Assembly (NCBI RefSeq): GCF_014191255.1
Contig: NZ_JACHWH010000017.1
Span: 1-64,000, forward strand
Direction of reading: 5' to 3'
Source of the DNA: Amycolatopsis bartoniae
GTDB taxonomy: Bacteria > Actinomycetota > Actinomycetes > Mycobacteriales > Pseudonocardiaceae
DNA: 64,000 nt
Shown: piece after piece, positions 51,143-59,055 of the stretch
Layout: every line of letters starts with the position of its first letter
How positions within the stretch are numbered: position 1 is the stretch's first letter
Position numbers and translations under genes: made by a program
The notes under the pieces: generated by a model
The model's database searches: none
Seen by the model: only the letters and a program-made list of their open reading frames with translations
What the model was told of the DNA's origin: nothing

Positions 51143-52389
51143 CCACGTTGCTTTCGCGCAACCGCGACTACCGCCTGCTGTGGGGCGGGCAGGTGTTCTC
51201 CGAGACCGGGTTCAGCACGTCCATGATCGCGTTCCCGCTGCTGGTGCTGGCCGTCACCGGGTCGGCGGCGCAGTCCGGCCTGGTGCTCGGCGCCGTCGCG
51301 GTGGCCCAGCTGGTGGCCGGGCTGCCCGCCGGGGCGCTGGTGGACCGCTGGAACCGCAAGCGGATCATGCTGGTCTGCGAGGCGGTGCAGGCGCTCGCGG
51401 CGGCCTCCCTGCTCGCCGCGTTGTGGTGGGGCGTGGCGAGCGTGCTGCAACTGGTCGCCGTCGCCGCGGTGATGGGCCTGTGCCGCGCGCTGTTCGAACC
51501 CGCCGAAGAAGCCAGCCTGCCGCGCCTGGTCACCGTCGAACAGGTGCCCTCGGCGGTGGCGATGAACGCGGCGCGGTCCAACGCCGGCCAGCTGTCGGGC
51601 ACCGCGCTCGGCGGGTTCCTCTTCGCGCTCGGCCGGGCGATACCGTTCGTCTTCGACGTGCTCACCCACGTGGTGGCGTTCTTCGCGCTGCTGTTCGTCC
51701 GGCTGCCGGTGGCGGTGACCGAACGGGCCCCCGCCCGGCACCTGGGCCGCGAGATCCTCGCCGGGCTGCGGTGGGTGTGGCACCAGCCGCAGGTGCGGGT
51801 CACCGCGCTGTGCGCGATCAGCCTGAACCTGTTCTTCAGCGCCTACTACCTGGTGATCATCGTGCTCGCGGCCACGCGCGGCGTGCCCTCGGGCGAGATC
51901 GGCGTGATGGCGGCCATGCTCGGCGGCGGAGGCATCCTCGGCGCGCTGGCGGCGCCGTACCTGCACCGCAGGTTCAGCCCGTACACGCTGATCATCGGCG
52001 TGTTCTGGGCGCTGACCGTGCTCACCCCGCTCGCCGTGTTCGTCAGGAGTGGCTACCTGATGGGCGTGCTGTTCGCGGCGATGGCGTTCCTGCCGCCCGC
52101 GGCCAACACGACGATCAGCACCTACCAGCTGCTGCTCACCCCGGACGGGATGCGTGGCAGGCTCGGCGGAGTCCTCGGCGTCGCCGGCGGGGTGGCGGCC
52201 GCGGCCGGACCCGCGCTCGGCGGCTGGCTGGTCGACGCGCTGCCCGGCACCACCGCCGTGCTGGTGTGCGCCGGGGCGATCACGGTCGTCACCCTGCTGG
52301 CGACCTGCCACCCCGTGCTCCGCCGCTTCCCCCGGACCCTCGAACCCGAACCGGAGTTCGCCGACAGGAAAGGAAATCCCGATGGATGA
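51139..52389 (+). CDS. MFS exporter of the NRPS cluster
   Basis: A 416-residue major facilitator with about 12 helices, of the EntS/MFS_3 type common beside NRPS genes. The start [20 protein letters not shown] and the loop [15 protein letters not shown] after helix 2 are characteristic. Its ATG overlaps the NRPS 2 stop (ATGA) and its end overlaps the MbtH start by 8 bases, so it is co-translated with the synthetase. Most likely it exports the finished peptide and may give self-protection; direction and substrate are inferred from family and context. Confidence 0.85.
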
Positions 52390-52588
52390 GGACGGCACCT
52401 TCCAGGTACTGGTCAACGACGAGGAGCAGTACTCGCTGTGGCCCGCGGACAAGGAGGTCCCGGCGGGCTGGCGGCCCGACGGCACGCGCGGCACGCGGCA
52501 GGAGTGCATGGACCACGTCGACCGGGTGTGGACCGACATGCGCCCGCGGAGCCTCCGGGAGCGGATGGCAGCCGAGCACCAGGGCTGA
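52382..52588 (+). CDS. MbtH-like protein
   Basis: A 68-residue protein with the full MbtH signature: NDEEQYSLWP, VPAGW, then the conserved C-terminal block ECMDHVDRVWTDMRP. MbtH proteins bind adenylation domains and are needed for their folding or activity, so this one should serve the nine A domains encoded just upstream. AGGAAAGG precedes the ATG, which lies inside the end of the exporter gene. It is the last gene of the operon. It is too short to be anything but a stand-alone MbtH. Confidence 0.95.
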   Translation: MDEDGTFQVLVNDEEQYSLWPADKEVPAGWRPDGTRGTRQECMDHVDRVWTDMRPRSLRERMAAEHQG

Positions 52589-52613
52589 GTTCGCGGACCG
52601 GCTGGGGGTGGGT

Positions 52614-52639
52614 GGCTTCGGTGCTTGGTCCCTGAAGCC
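52614..52639. terminator. Weak hairpin between the NRPS operon and GH31 gene
   Basis: GGCTTC, a 14-base loop, GAAGCC, lies in the 57-base gap between the convergent MbtH and GH31 genes. The stem is short and has no T-run; it is the only candidate for the end of the 35-kb operon. Confidence 0.25.
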
Positions 52640-52645
52640 ATTCGC

Positions 52646-54643
52646 TCACCGGAGCCGCACGTCAGCCCCGGCGCGCAGGAACACCGGGATGTGCTCGCGC
52701 ACCACCGGGACGCTCACGGTCTCCCCGCCACCGTGAGTGGTTCCGGTCCACGCGTCGACCCACTCCGCGCCCGCCGGCAGGTACACCTCCCGCGCGGTCG
52801 CCCCGGGCGCGAGGACCGGGGCCACCAGGATGTCCGGCCCCAGCAGGAACTCGTCGTCGACCTCCCACGCGCGCGCGTCGGCGGGGAACTGGAGGAACAC
52901 CGGCCGCAGCGGGGGCAGGCCCTGCTCGTGCGCGGCGCGCAGCTGCGTCATCAGGTACGGGCGCAGCCGCTCGCGCAGGCGCAGGCAGTTGGCGATCAGC
53001 TCGTAGGCCTCCTCGCCGTAGGACCACACCTCGTTCGGCCCGCCCTCCATCTCCGGGCCGAACGGGGTGCGCGGGTCGCGGTAGCCGTGCAGCCGGAACA
53101 GCGGGCAGAACACGCCGTACTGGAACCAGCGCACCATCAGCTCGCGGTACTCCGGCGAGCCGGGGTCGCCGCCGTGGAAACCGCCGATGTCCGTGGTCCA
53201 CCACGGAATTCCGGACAGCGCCACGTTCAGCCCCGCCCGCACCTGCGCCCGCAGCGACTCCCACGTCGCCGGGATGTCACCGGACCACAGCGCGGCGCCG
53301 TAGCGCTGGCTGCCCGCCCACGCCGACCGGCACAGCAGCACCACCTCGTCGTCGCCCTCGCCGTGCAGGCCCTCGGCGAACGCGCGCGCGTGCGCCATCG
53401 GGTAGAGGTTGAACACCTCCGAGCCGGGCCCGGCGTGAAAGCGCAGGTTCTGCGGATGCCCGGGCTGGATCTCCGGCTCGCACGCGTCGAGCCACCACAC
53501 GCGCACACCCTTGTCGTAGTAGTTCCGCTTCACCGTGCGCCACAGGAACTCCCGCGCCGCGGGGTTGGTGGGGTCGTAGAACGCGACGGGCAGCTTCGTG
53601 TCGAACCCCTTGTCCTTCCACGGCGCGTGGAACGGCACGCCCTGTTCGGTGCCCGCGAGCAGGCCCTCGTTCAGCAGGTGCGGGTAGTTCTCCGACAGCG
53701 GGCTCACCGACGGCCAGACCGACACCATCAGCTTGACGCCCAGCTCGTCCAGCTCGGCGATCATGGCGTCCGGGTCGGGCCACTCCGCCGGGTCGAACCG
53801 CCAGTCGCCCAGGTGGGTCCAGTGGAAGAAGTCCGTGACGATGACCGACAGCGGCAGGCCGCGCCGCTTGTGCTCGCGTGCGACGGCGAGCAACTCTTCC
53901 TGCGTGCGGTAACGCAACTTCGACTGCCAGAACCCGGCGGCCCACTCGGGCAGCATCGGCGCGTGCCCGGTGGCGTCGGCGTAGCGGGACAGGATGCCCG
54001 CCGGGGTGGCGGCCGCGGTGACCCAGTAGTCGATCTGGCGCGCGCTGTCGGCCACCCAGCGCGTGCCGTTCTCCGCCAGCTCCACCCGGCCGACGGCGGG
54101 CAGATTCCACAAGAAGCCGTAGCCGCGGCTGGAGAGCAGGAACGGGATCGACACCTCCGCGTTGCGCTGCACCAGGTCCAGGACCAGGCCCTTCTGGTCC
54201 AGCCGTCCGTGCGTGTGCTGCCCGAGACCGTAGAGCCGCTCGCCCTCGTACGCCGCGAACCGCTGCTCCAGGCGCGCGTAACCGTTGCCCGTGGCGGAGA
54301 ACAGGCGCGCGCCGGGCCACCAGAAGTGCGCCCGCTCCTCGGCGAGCAGCTCCTCGCCGCTGCAGGTGCGCACGAACCGCAGGAGCGCGGAGTCGCCCGT
54401 GTCGGACTCGGCGATCTCCACGATCGCCGTGAGGCCGCCGTTCACCAGCCGCCCCTCCCGCTCCTCGGTGGTGACGGTGACGTCGGTGGGCTTGGGCGGG
54501 ACGAGCGCGCCCGGCACGTCGTCGAGGATGGTGTGCTGCCCGGCACGCACGCGCACGCTGTCGGGGCCCCACGGCTCGACGCGCAGCACCTCGTGCTGCA
54601 CGGTCACTTCGAGCACCCGGCCGTCCTCACGAATGGTGATCAC
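52646..54643 (-). CDS. Glycoside hydrolase family 31 (alpha-xylosidase/alpha-glucosidase type)
   Basis: A 665-residue cytosolic GH31 enzyme. The catalytic segment VWWLDACEPEI places the nucleophile at Asp386. Other family marks are VIVTDFFHWTHLGDWRFDP and WWTTDIGGFHGGDP; the start region carries the N-terminal beta-sandwich. GH31 enzymes hydrolyse alpha-glucosides or alpha-xylosides; which of these cannot be settled by eye. The GTG at 54643 is chosen because GAGAGGA lies 8 bases upstream; the longer frame adds 35 unconserved residues. It is the last gene of the LacI-SBP-permease run, separated from the permease by 186 bases that show no clear promoter or terminator. Confidence 0.85.
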   Translation of the reverse strand: MITIREDGRVLEVTVQHEVLRVEPWGPDSVRVRAGQHTILDDVPGALVPPKPTDVTVTTEEREGRLVNGGLTAIVEIAESDTGDSALLRFVRTCSGEELLAEERAHFWWPGARLFSATGNGYARLEQRFAAYEGERLYGLGQHTHGRLDQKGLVLDLVQRNAEVSIPFLLSSRGYGFLWNLPAVGRVELAENGTRWVADSARQIDYWVTAAATPAGILSRYADATGHAPMLPEWAAGFWQSKLRYRTQEELLAVAREHKRRGLPLSVIVTDFFHWTHLGDWRFDPAEWPDPDAMIAELDELGVKLMVSVWPSVSPLSENYPHLLNEGLLAGTEQGVPFHAPWKDKGFDTKLPVAFYDPTNPAAREFLWRTVKRNYYDKGVRVWWLDACEPEIQPGHPQNLRFHAGPGSEVFNLYPMAHARAFAEGLHGEGDDEVVLLCRSAWAGSQRYGAALWSGDIPATWESLRAQVRAGLNVALSGIPWWTTDIGGFHGGDPGSPEYRELMVRWFQYGVFCPLFRLHGYRDPRTPFGPEMEGGPNEVWSYGEEAYELIANCLRLRERLRPYLMTQLRAAHEQGLPPLRPVFLQFPADARAWEVDDEFLLGPDILVAPVLAPGATAREVYLPAGAEWVDAWTGTTHGGGETVSVPVVREHIPVFLRAGADVRLR

Positions 54644-54829
54644 GCTTGAATTCCTCTCTACGTACGGGTGGGCCGTCAGCTCGCACCGCTGCGGGTTCTG
54701 AGGTGGCTCCTGGCGAGGACAGCGCCGACGTGGTGAACCGGCGTTCATGAGGAGGCGATCCCACAGCCAGGGGCCGCCTCAGGTTCCGCTACTCGCACCG
54801 GCAAGCAGGCTGATTCCAGTGGTCATTTC

Positions 54830-55633
54830 CTAGTCCTTGACCGCGCCGCTGGTCATACCGGCGACGACGTAACGCTGGGCGAGCACGAGGAGAATCGCCG
54901 CGGGGATCGAGGCGAGCACCGCCGTGGCGAGCACGCTGTTCCAGTCCGCGGTGTTGTTGCCGACGAAGCGGTAGATGCCGACCGTGACCGGCTGGAACGA
55001 CTGGCCCGTGGTCAGGGTGACCGCGAACAGGAAGTCCGCCCACGCGAACAGGAACGAGAACAGCCCGGCGGTGATCATCGCGTTGCGGCTCAGCGGCACG
55101 ATGATCGCGGTGAACGTCCGCCAGTACCCGGCGCCCTCGACGCGCGCCGCCTCGGTCAGCTCCTTCGGGATCGCGAGCATGAACGCCCGCAGCACCAGCA
55201 CCGCGAACGGGACCGTCGCGGTCGCGTCCGCCAGCACCAGCCCGACGTAGCTGTCGATCAGCCCCAGGCTGGAGAACACCGCGTACAGCGAGTTCGCCAT
55301 CACGATGCCGGGGATCATCTGCACGATCAGCAGCGCGAACACGACCGCGGGCCGCGCGCGCATCCGCAGCTGCGCCAGCGCGTACGCCGCGGGCATGGCG
55401 ATCGCGAGCGACACCACCACCGTGCCGAGCGCGACGATCAGGCTCGACACCAGGTGCGGGCCCTGCGACGCGAGCGCCTGCCGGTAGCCGGAGAGGGTGC
55501 CGGAGAACGGGAACAGCTCGGGGGAGGGCCGCAACAGCGCGCCGCTGGGCTGGAACGAGGCGTTGACCATCCAGTACAACGGAAACAGCAGCACGACGAC
55601 GATCAGCACGCCCAACACGGTCCGGCTCCTCAT
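54830..55633 (-). CDS. Carbohydrate ABC transporter permease (MalG type)
   Basis: A 267-residue inner-membrane protein with about six helices. The EAA loop reads EAARVEGAGYWRTFTAIIVPL and contacts the ATPase. It is the second permease of a CUT1-type sugar importer. Its ATG overlaps the stop of the first permease (ATGA). No ATPase gene is present, which is normal for actinobacterial CUT1 systems that share a common MsiK-like ATPase. Confidence 0.9.
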   Translation of the reverse strand: MRSRTVLGVLIVVVLLFPLYWMVNASFQPSGALLRPSPELFPFSGTLSGYRQALASQGPHLVSSLIVALGTVVVSLAIAMPAAYALAQLRMRARPAVVFALLIVQMIPGIVMANSLYAVFSSLGLIDSYVGLVLADATATVPFAVLVLRAFMLAIPKELTEAARVEGAGYWRTFTAIIVPLSRNAMITAGLFSFLFAWADFLFAVTLTTGQSFQPVTVGIYRFVGNNTADWNSVLATAVLASIPAAILLVLAQRYVVAGMTSGAVKD

Positions 55634-56571
55634 GCCGCCACCTCAGCCAGGCTTTCCCGCGCCGAACGCAGGTAGAGCAGGCCGAACGCCGTCGCCACGA
55701 GGATGAGGATGTTGCCCACCGCCGCGCCCTGGCCGAACGAGAAGCTGGAGAACGACAGGCTGTAGGACCACGTGGTGAGCGTCTGGGTCGCGTTCGCCGG
55801 TCCGCCGCCGGTCATCACCATGATCACGTCGAAGACCTTGACGGTGTAGACCAGCCCGAGCATCAGTACCACGCCGGTGACCGGCCGCAGCAGGGGCCAC
55901 GTGACGTACCGGAAGCGCTGCCACGCGTTCGCCCCGTCCAGCGCGGCCGCCTCGTACAGCGAATCCGGAATCGCCCGCAGCCCGCCGTGCAGCAGCACGA
56001 GGTTGAACGGCACGCCGATCCAGATGTTGGTCAGGATCACCGCGGGCAGCGCCCAGCTCGTGCTCGTCAGCCACGGCACGCCGGGCAGGTGCACGGCGCG
56101 CAGCGCGGCGTTGAGGATGCCGTGGTCCTGGTCGAACATCCACCGCCACACCGCGCCGCTCACCACCAGCGGCAGCAGCCACGGCAGCAGGAGCAGCGCG
56201 CGCAGCACGTTCCCGCCGGGGAAGCGGCGGTTGAAGAACAACGCGAGCGCGAGCCCGATGCCGAACTGGAAGACGATGGAGCCCACGGTGAACAGCACGG
56301 TGTTGAGCACCGCCGTGCCGAACAGCGGGTTGCGCAGCACCGCCGCGTAGTTCGCGAAGCCGGTGAACGGCGCTTCGCCGGTGTAGAACGACTTCACGGT
56401 GAACTCGCGCAGGCTCATCGACACGTTGTTCACCAGCGGATACCCGAAGAACACGACGAGGTAGACCAGTGCGGGGGCGAGGAACCCGAGTGCGGCCCAG
56501 TGCGGGCGCCGCCGCCGGCGGGAACGGGGCGGGGCCGCCGAGACGGCCCCGCCCGTGGCCACCCAGGTCAC
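55630..56571 (-). CDS. Carbohydrate ABC transporter permease (MalF type)
   Basis: A 313-residue membrane protein with a basic N-terminal stretch (PPRSRRRRRPHW) before the first helix and the EAA loop EAAALDGANAWQRFRYVTWPL. The C-terminal half has VFDVIMVMTGGGPANATQTL, typical of the MalF/UgpA group. The GTG start overlaps the stop of the binding-protein gene by 4 bases (GTGA). It forms the channel with the MalG-type partner encoded next. A much longer frame in this register continues across the binding-protein gene but is a shadow. Confidence 0.9.
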   Translation of the reverse strand: MTWVATGGAVSAAPPRSRRRRRPHWAALGFLAPALVYLVVFFGYPLVNNVSMSLREFTVKSFYTGEAPFTGFANYAAVLRNPLFGTAVLNTVLFTVGSIVFQFGIGLALALFFNRRFPGGNVLRALLLLPWLLPLVVSGAVWRWMFDQDHGILNAALRAVHLPGVPWLTSTSWALPAVILTNIWIGVPFNLVLLHGGLRAIPDSLYEAAALDGANAWQRFRYVTWPLLRPVTGVVLMLGLVYTVKVFDVIMVMTGGGPANATQTLTTWSYSLSFSSFSFGQGAAVGNILILVATAFGLLYLRSARESLAEVAA

Positions 56572-57797
56572 GACCCGGCCGCCTGCTGCGCCTCCTGCAG
56601 CGCCTGCGCCGGGCTCTTCTGCCCGGCCAGCGCGGCCTGGATCGCGTTGCCGAGCGCGGTGGACAACGGCTGGTACTTGTCGCCCAGCTCGGCCGTCCGC
56701 GAACGCGCGGTGGCGACCTCGTCGGCGAACGACTTCATCGCCGGGTACTGCTGCACGTACTTCGCGGCGACGTCCTGTTTCGCCGGCACCAGCGAGTGGT
56801 CCTTGTCCCACTGCAGCATGTTCTGCTCCGACAGCAGGCAGTTCAGCACCTTGCCCGCGGCGGCCTGCGCGTCGCCGCTCGTCACCGGGATCGTGCCGAT
56901 CTCCCCACCGAGCGCGACGACGGGCTTGCCCCCGGCCTGCGGCACCGGGATCGGCACGATGCCGTAGTGCAGCGCGGTGTCGGCGTCGAGCTTGTTGAGG
57001 TTCCACGAGCCGTTGATCATCATCGCCGCGTTGCCCGCGGCGAACTGGTCGGCCACGTCGTTCTGGTTCCAGTTCAGCACGGACTTCGACGCCGAGCCCG
57101 CCGACACCAGGTCGGTCACGAACTGCAGCGCCTGCACCGCCTGCGGGGAGTCCACCTTGGACAGATCGGCCCCGTTGCTCCAGAAGAACGGCAGGTACTG
57201 CCACGTGCCTTCCTCGGACGGGATGGCGGAGAACGCGAGCCCGTACTTGCCGTCCTTCGTCAGCTTCGCGGCGGCCGCCTTCAGTTCGTCCCAAGTGGAC
57301 GGTGGCTGCACGCCGGCCGCGGCGAGGAGGTCCTTGTTGTAGAACAGGGCCAGTCCGTTGACGCCGGGCGCGAGCCCGTACACCTTCCCCTGATAGGTCC
57401 CGGCCTTGACGATGCTGTCGTAGTAGCCGTCGGTGCTGATGCCGTAGTCGGTCACCGGCGTGAGCGCCCCGGTGGCGGCCACCTGCTGCACCGTCGGGTT
57501 GTCGGTGAACAGCAGGTTCGGCAGCGTGCGGGACGCGGCGCCCTGCAGCACCTTCGGCAGCAGCTGGCTGGTCGGCACGCTCTGGCGGTCGATCTTGACC
57601 CCGGTCTGCTGCGCGCAGCTGTCGAGGTTGCGCTGCCAGGCGGCCGAGCCCTCCTGGTCGGTGTAGTAGTCGAGCTCGGTGATCGACGTGGCCGAGCCGG
57701 ACGGGGACCCGCCGCCCGGGCTCGGGGTGCAGGCCGCGGCGAGCAGCACGACGGCCGTCGTGAGGACGACGCGGTGGCACCACTTCGGTGTGGGCAT
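56568..57797 (-). CDS. Sugar ABC transporter solute-binding lipoprotein
   Basis: A 409-residue extracellular binding protein. The signal peptide ends at a lipobox-like LLAAAC with the lipidated cysteine at residue 23, followed by a Gly/Ser-rich linker. The mature part follows the family-1 sugar-binding pattern, with ALFYNKDLLAAAGV, PPSTWDELKAAAAKL and AAMMINGSWNL. It captures an oligosaccharide for the two permeases. AAGGAG lies just before the ATG. Only 8 bases separate it from the LacI stop, so it is co-transcribed with its likely regulator. The ligand is not readable; the GH92/GH31/GH3 neighbours suggest a plant or fungal glycan fragment. Confidence 0.92.
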   Translation of the reverse strand: MPTPKWCHRVVLTTAVVLLAAACTPSPGGGSPSGSATSITELDYYTDQEGSAAWQRNLDSCAQQTGVKIDRQSVPTSQLLPKVLQGAASRTLPNLLFTDNPTVQQVAATGALTPVTDYGISTDGYYDSIVKAGTYQGKVYGLAPGVNGLALFYNKDLLAAAGVQPPSTWDELKAAAAKLTKDGKYGLAFSAIPSEEGTWQYLPFFWSNGADLSKVDSPQAVQALQFVTDLVSAGSASKSVLNWNQNDVADQFAAGNAAMMINGSWNLNKLDADTALHYGIVPIPVPQAGGKPVVALGGEIGTIPVTSGDAQAAAGKVLNCLLSEQNMLQWDKDHSLVPAKQDVAAKYVQQYPAMKSFADEVATARSRTAELGDKYQPLSTALGNAIQAALAGQKSPAQALQEAQQAAGS

Positions 57798-57805
57798 GGT
57801 TCTCC

Positions 57806-58813
57806 TTACCGGGGTGGGGGAGCGGTGCTTTCGCGGCGGGTGAGCCGCGGCGACAGCAGGCGGGTCTCCGGGGTGGCCTCGCCGCCGAGCTGGGACATGG
57901 TCATCGCGACGGCGAGCTCGCCGATCTCGTCGGCGGGGATCGTGATGGTGGTGAGCGTGACGGCGTGGTTGCCGGCCATGGAGTCCGGGCACACCGCGAG
58001 CACCGACACGTCCTCGGGCACGCGCAGCCCGCGCTGGCGCAGGTCCGACAGCACCGGCCCGAGCACGGCCTCGTTCTGCACCACCAGCGCGGTCAGGTCC
58101 GGGTTCTCGGCGAACAGCTCGTCCAGGCAAGCGCGGGTCTGCTCGTAGGAGTGGCCGCACGGCCGGGCGCCCGCGCGGAGCCCGGCGTCGGCCGCCGCCT
58201 GGTGGAACCCGCGCAGGAACCGGTCGGCGAAGCTCGTGCCGCGTTCGTAGACCGCCGGTGACGGCCCGACGAGCCCGGCCGAGGCGTGGCCCAGTTCCGC
58301 GAGGTGGCGCACGGCGACCGCACCGGCGGCCTGGAAGTCGAGGTCGACGCAGCTCAGGCCGGTCGCGTGGTCGGGCGTACCGATGAGCACCACCGGGCGG
58401 TCCAGCGCGAGCAGCATCGGCACCCGCGGGTCGGCGGACTCGACGTCCATCACCAGCAGCGCGTCCGCCAGCGCCGAGCCGACCACGCGCTTGAGCCCGT
58501 CCGCGCCCTCGTCCTTGGTCAGCAGCAGGACGTCGTGGTCGTGCCGGCGGGCGGCGGTGGTGACGGCGGCGACGAACTGCATGACCACCGCGACGTTGAG
58601 GTCGGTGCGCAGCGGGATCACCAGCGCGAGCACCTGCGTCTTGCTGCTGGCCAGCGCCCGCGCCCCGGCGTGGGGGTGGTAGCCGAGCCTGCGGATGCTC
58701 TGCTCGACCAGCCTGCGGGTCTCGGCGGAGATGGACCGTTTGCCCGACAGGACGTAGGAAACCGTGCTGGGCGCGACCCCGGCCGCACGAGCGACGTCGT
58801 TGATCGTCACCAT
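57806..58813 (-). CDS. LacI-family transcriptional regulator
   Basis: A 335-residue LacI/GalR repressor. The N-terminal HTH reads TINDVARAAGVAPSTVSYVL with the hinge region PHAGARALAS, and a periplasmic-binding-protein-like effector domain follows. The ATG at 58813 is chosen because GAAGGAG lies just upstream and the HTH begins at residue 3; the open frame extends 24 codons further through the operator. It heads the sugar transport operon and diverges from the GH3 gene. Two similar palindromes lie in the divergent region, one before each gene, so it probably represses both until a sugar binds. Confidence 0.92.
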   Translation of the reverse strand: MVTINDVARAAGVAPSTVSYVLSGKRSISAETRRLVEQSIRRLGYHPHAGARALASSKTQVLALVIPLRTDLNVAVVMQFVAAVTTAARRHDHDVLLLTKDEGADGLKRVVGSALADALLVMDVESADPRVPMLLALDRPVVLIGTPDHATGLSCVDLDFQAAGAVAVRHLAELGHASAGLVGPSPAVYERGTSFADRFLRGFHQAAADAGLRAGARPCGHSYEQTRACLDELFAENPDLTALVVQNEAVLGPVLSDLRQRGLRVPEDVSVLAVCPDSMAGNHAVTLTTITIPADEIGELAVAMTMSQLGGEATPETRLLSPRLTRRESTAPPPR

Positions 58814-58829
58814 CGCGGCTCCTTCACCG

Positions 58830-58851
58830 GCTGTCGAAGCGTATCGACAGC
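58830..58851. promoter_or_regulatory. LacI-type operator in the regulator leader
   Basis: GCTGTCGA, 6-base centre AGCGTA, TCGACAGC: perfect 8-bp arms. The inner 14-mer TCGAAGCGTATCGA (58834-58847) has the central CG of LacI-family sites and matches the GH3 operator at 11 of 14 positions. It lies about 20 bases upstream of the LacI ATG, which suggests autoregulation. Confidence 0.7.
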
Positions 58852-58970
58852 GGCCGAAGGTAGAGAGCCCTTTCCCGGCTGTCAAGACCGCTTTCCCGCG
58901 GCGGTTCCGTCGAATTCGTCGAACCCCCAGTTCGCGGGCTCGTCCCTGGTCAGCAGGCCGGAACCGGCCC

Positions 58971-59000
58971 TTGACCGGCGCGGCGCGGGGCTGGGATAGT
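58971..59000 (+). promoter_or_regulatory. Candidate promoter of the GH3 gene
   Basis: -35 TTGACC (58971-58976) and -10 GATAGT (58995-59000) are 18 bases apart. The palindromic LacI-type operator begins 27 bases further downstream, within the expected transcript leader. Confidence 0.45.
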
Positions 59001-59026
59001 CGCTGCTCGCTCCGCCTCGATCCCGA

Positions 59027-59040
59027 TCGAATCGATTCGA
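59027..59040. promoter_or_regulatory. LacI-type operator upstream of the GH3 gene
   Basis: TCGAATCGATTCGA is a perfect 14-bp palindrome containing the LacI-family core AAnCGnTT. It ends 15 bases before the GH3 ATG, where a bound repressor could block elongation or initiation. Confidence 0.75.
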
Positions 59041-59055
59041 CTGGAGGGCCGGCCG

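Noticed and set aside
54644-54829. Separate promoter or LacI operator in front of GH31
   Set aside because: No TCGAA-type palindrome or good -35/-10 pair is visible in this 186-base gap; GH31 is treated as the tail of the transport operon.
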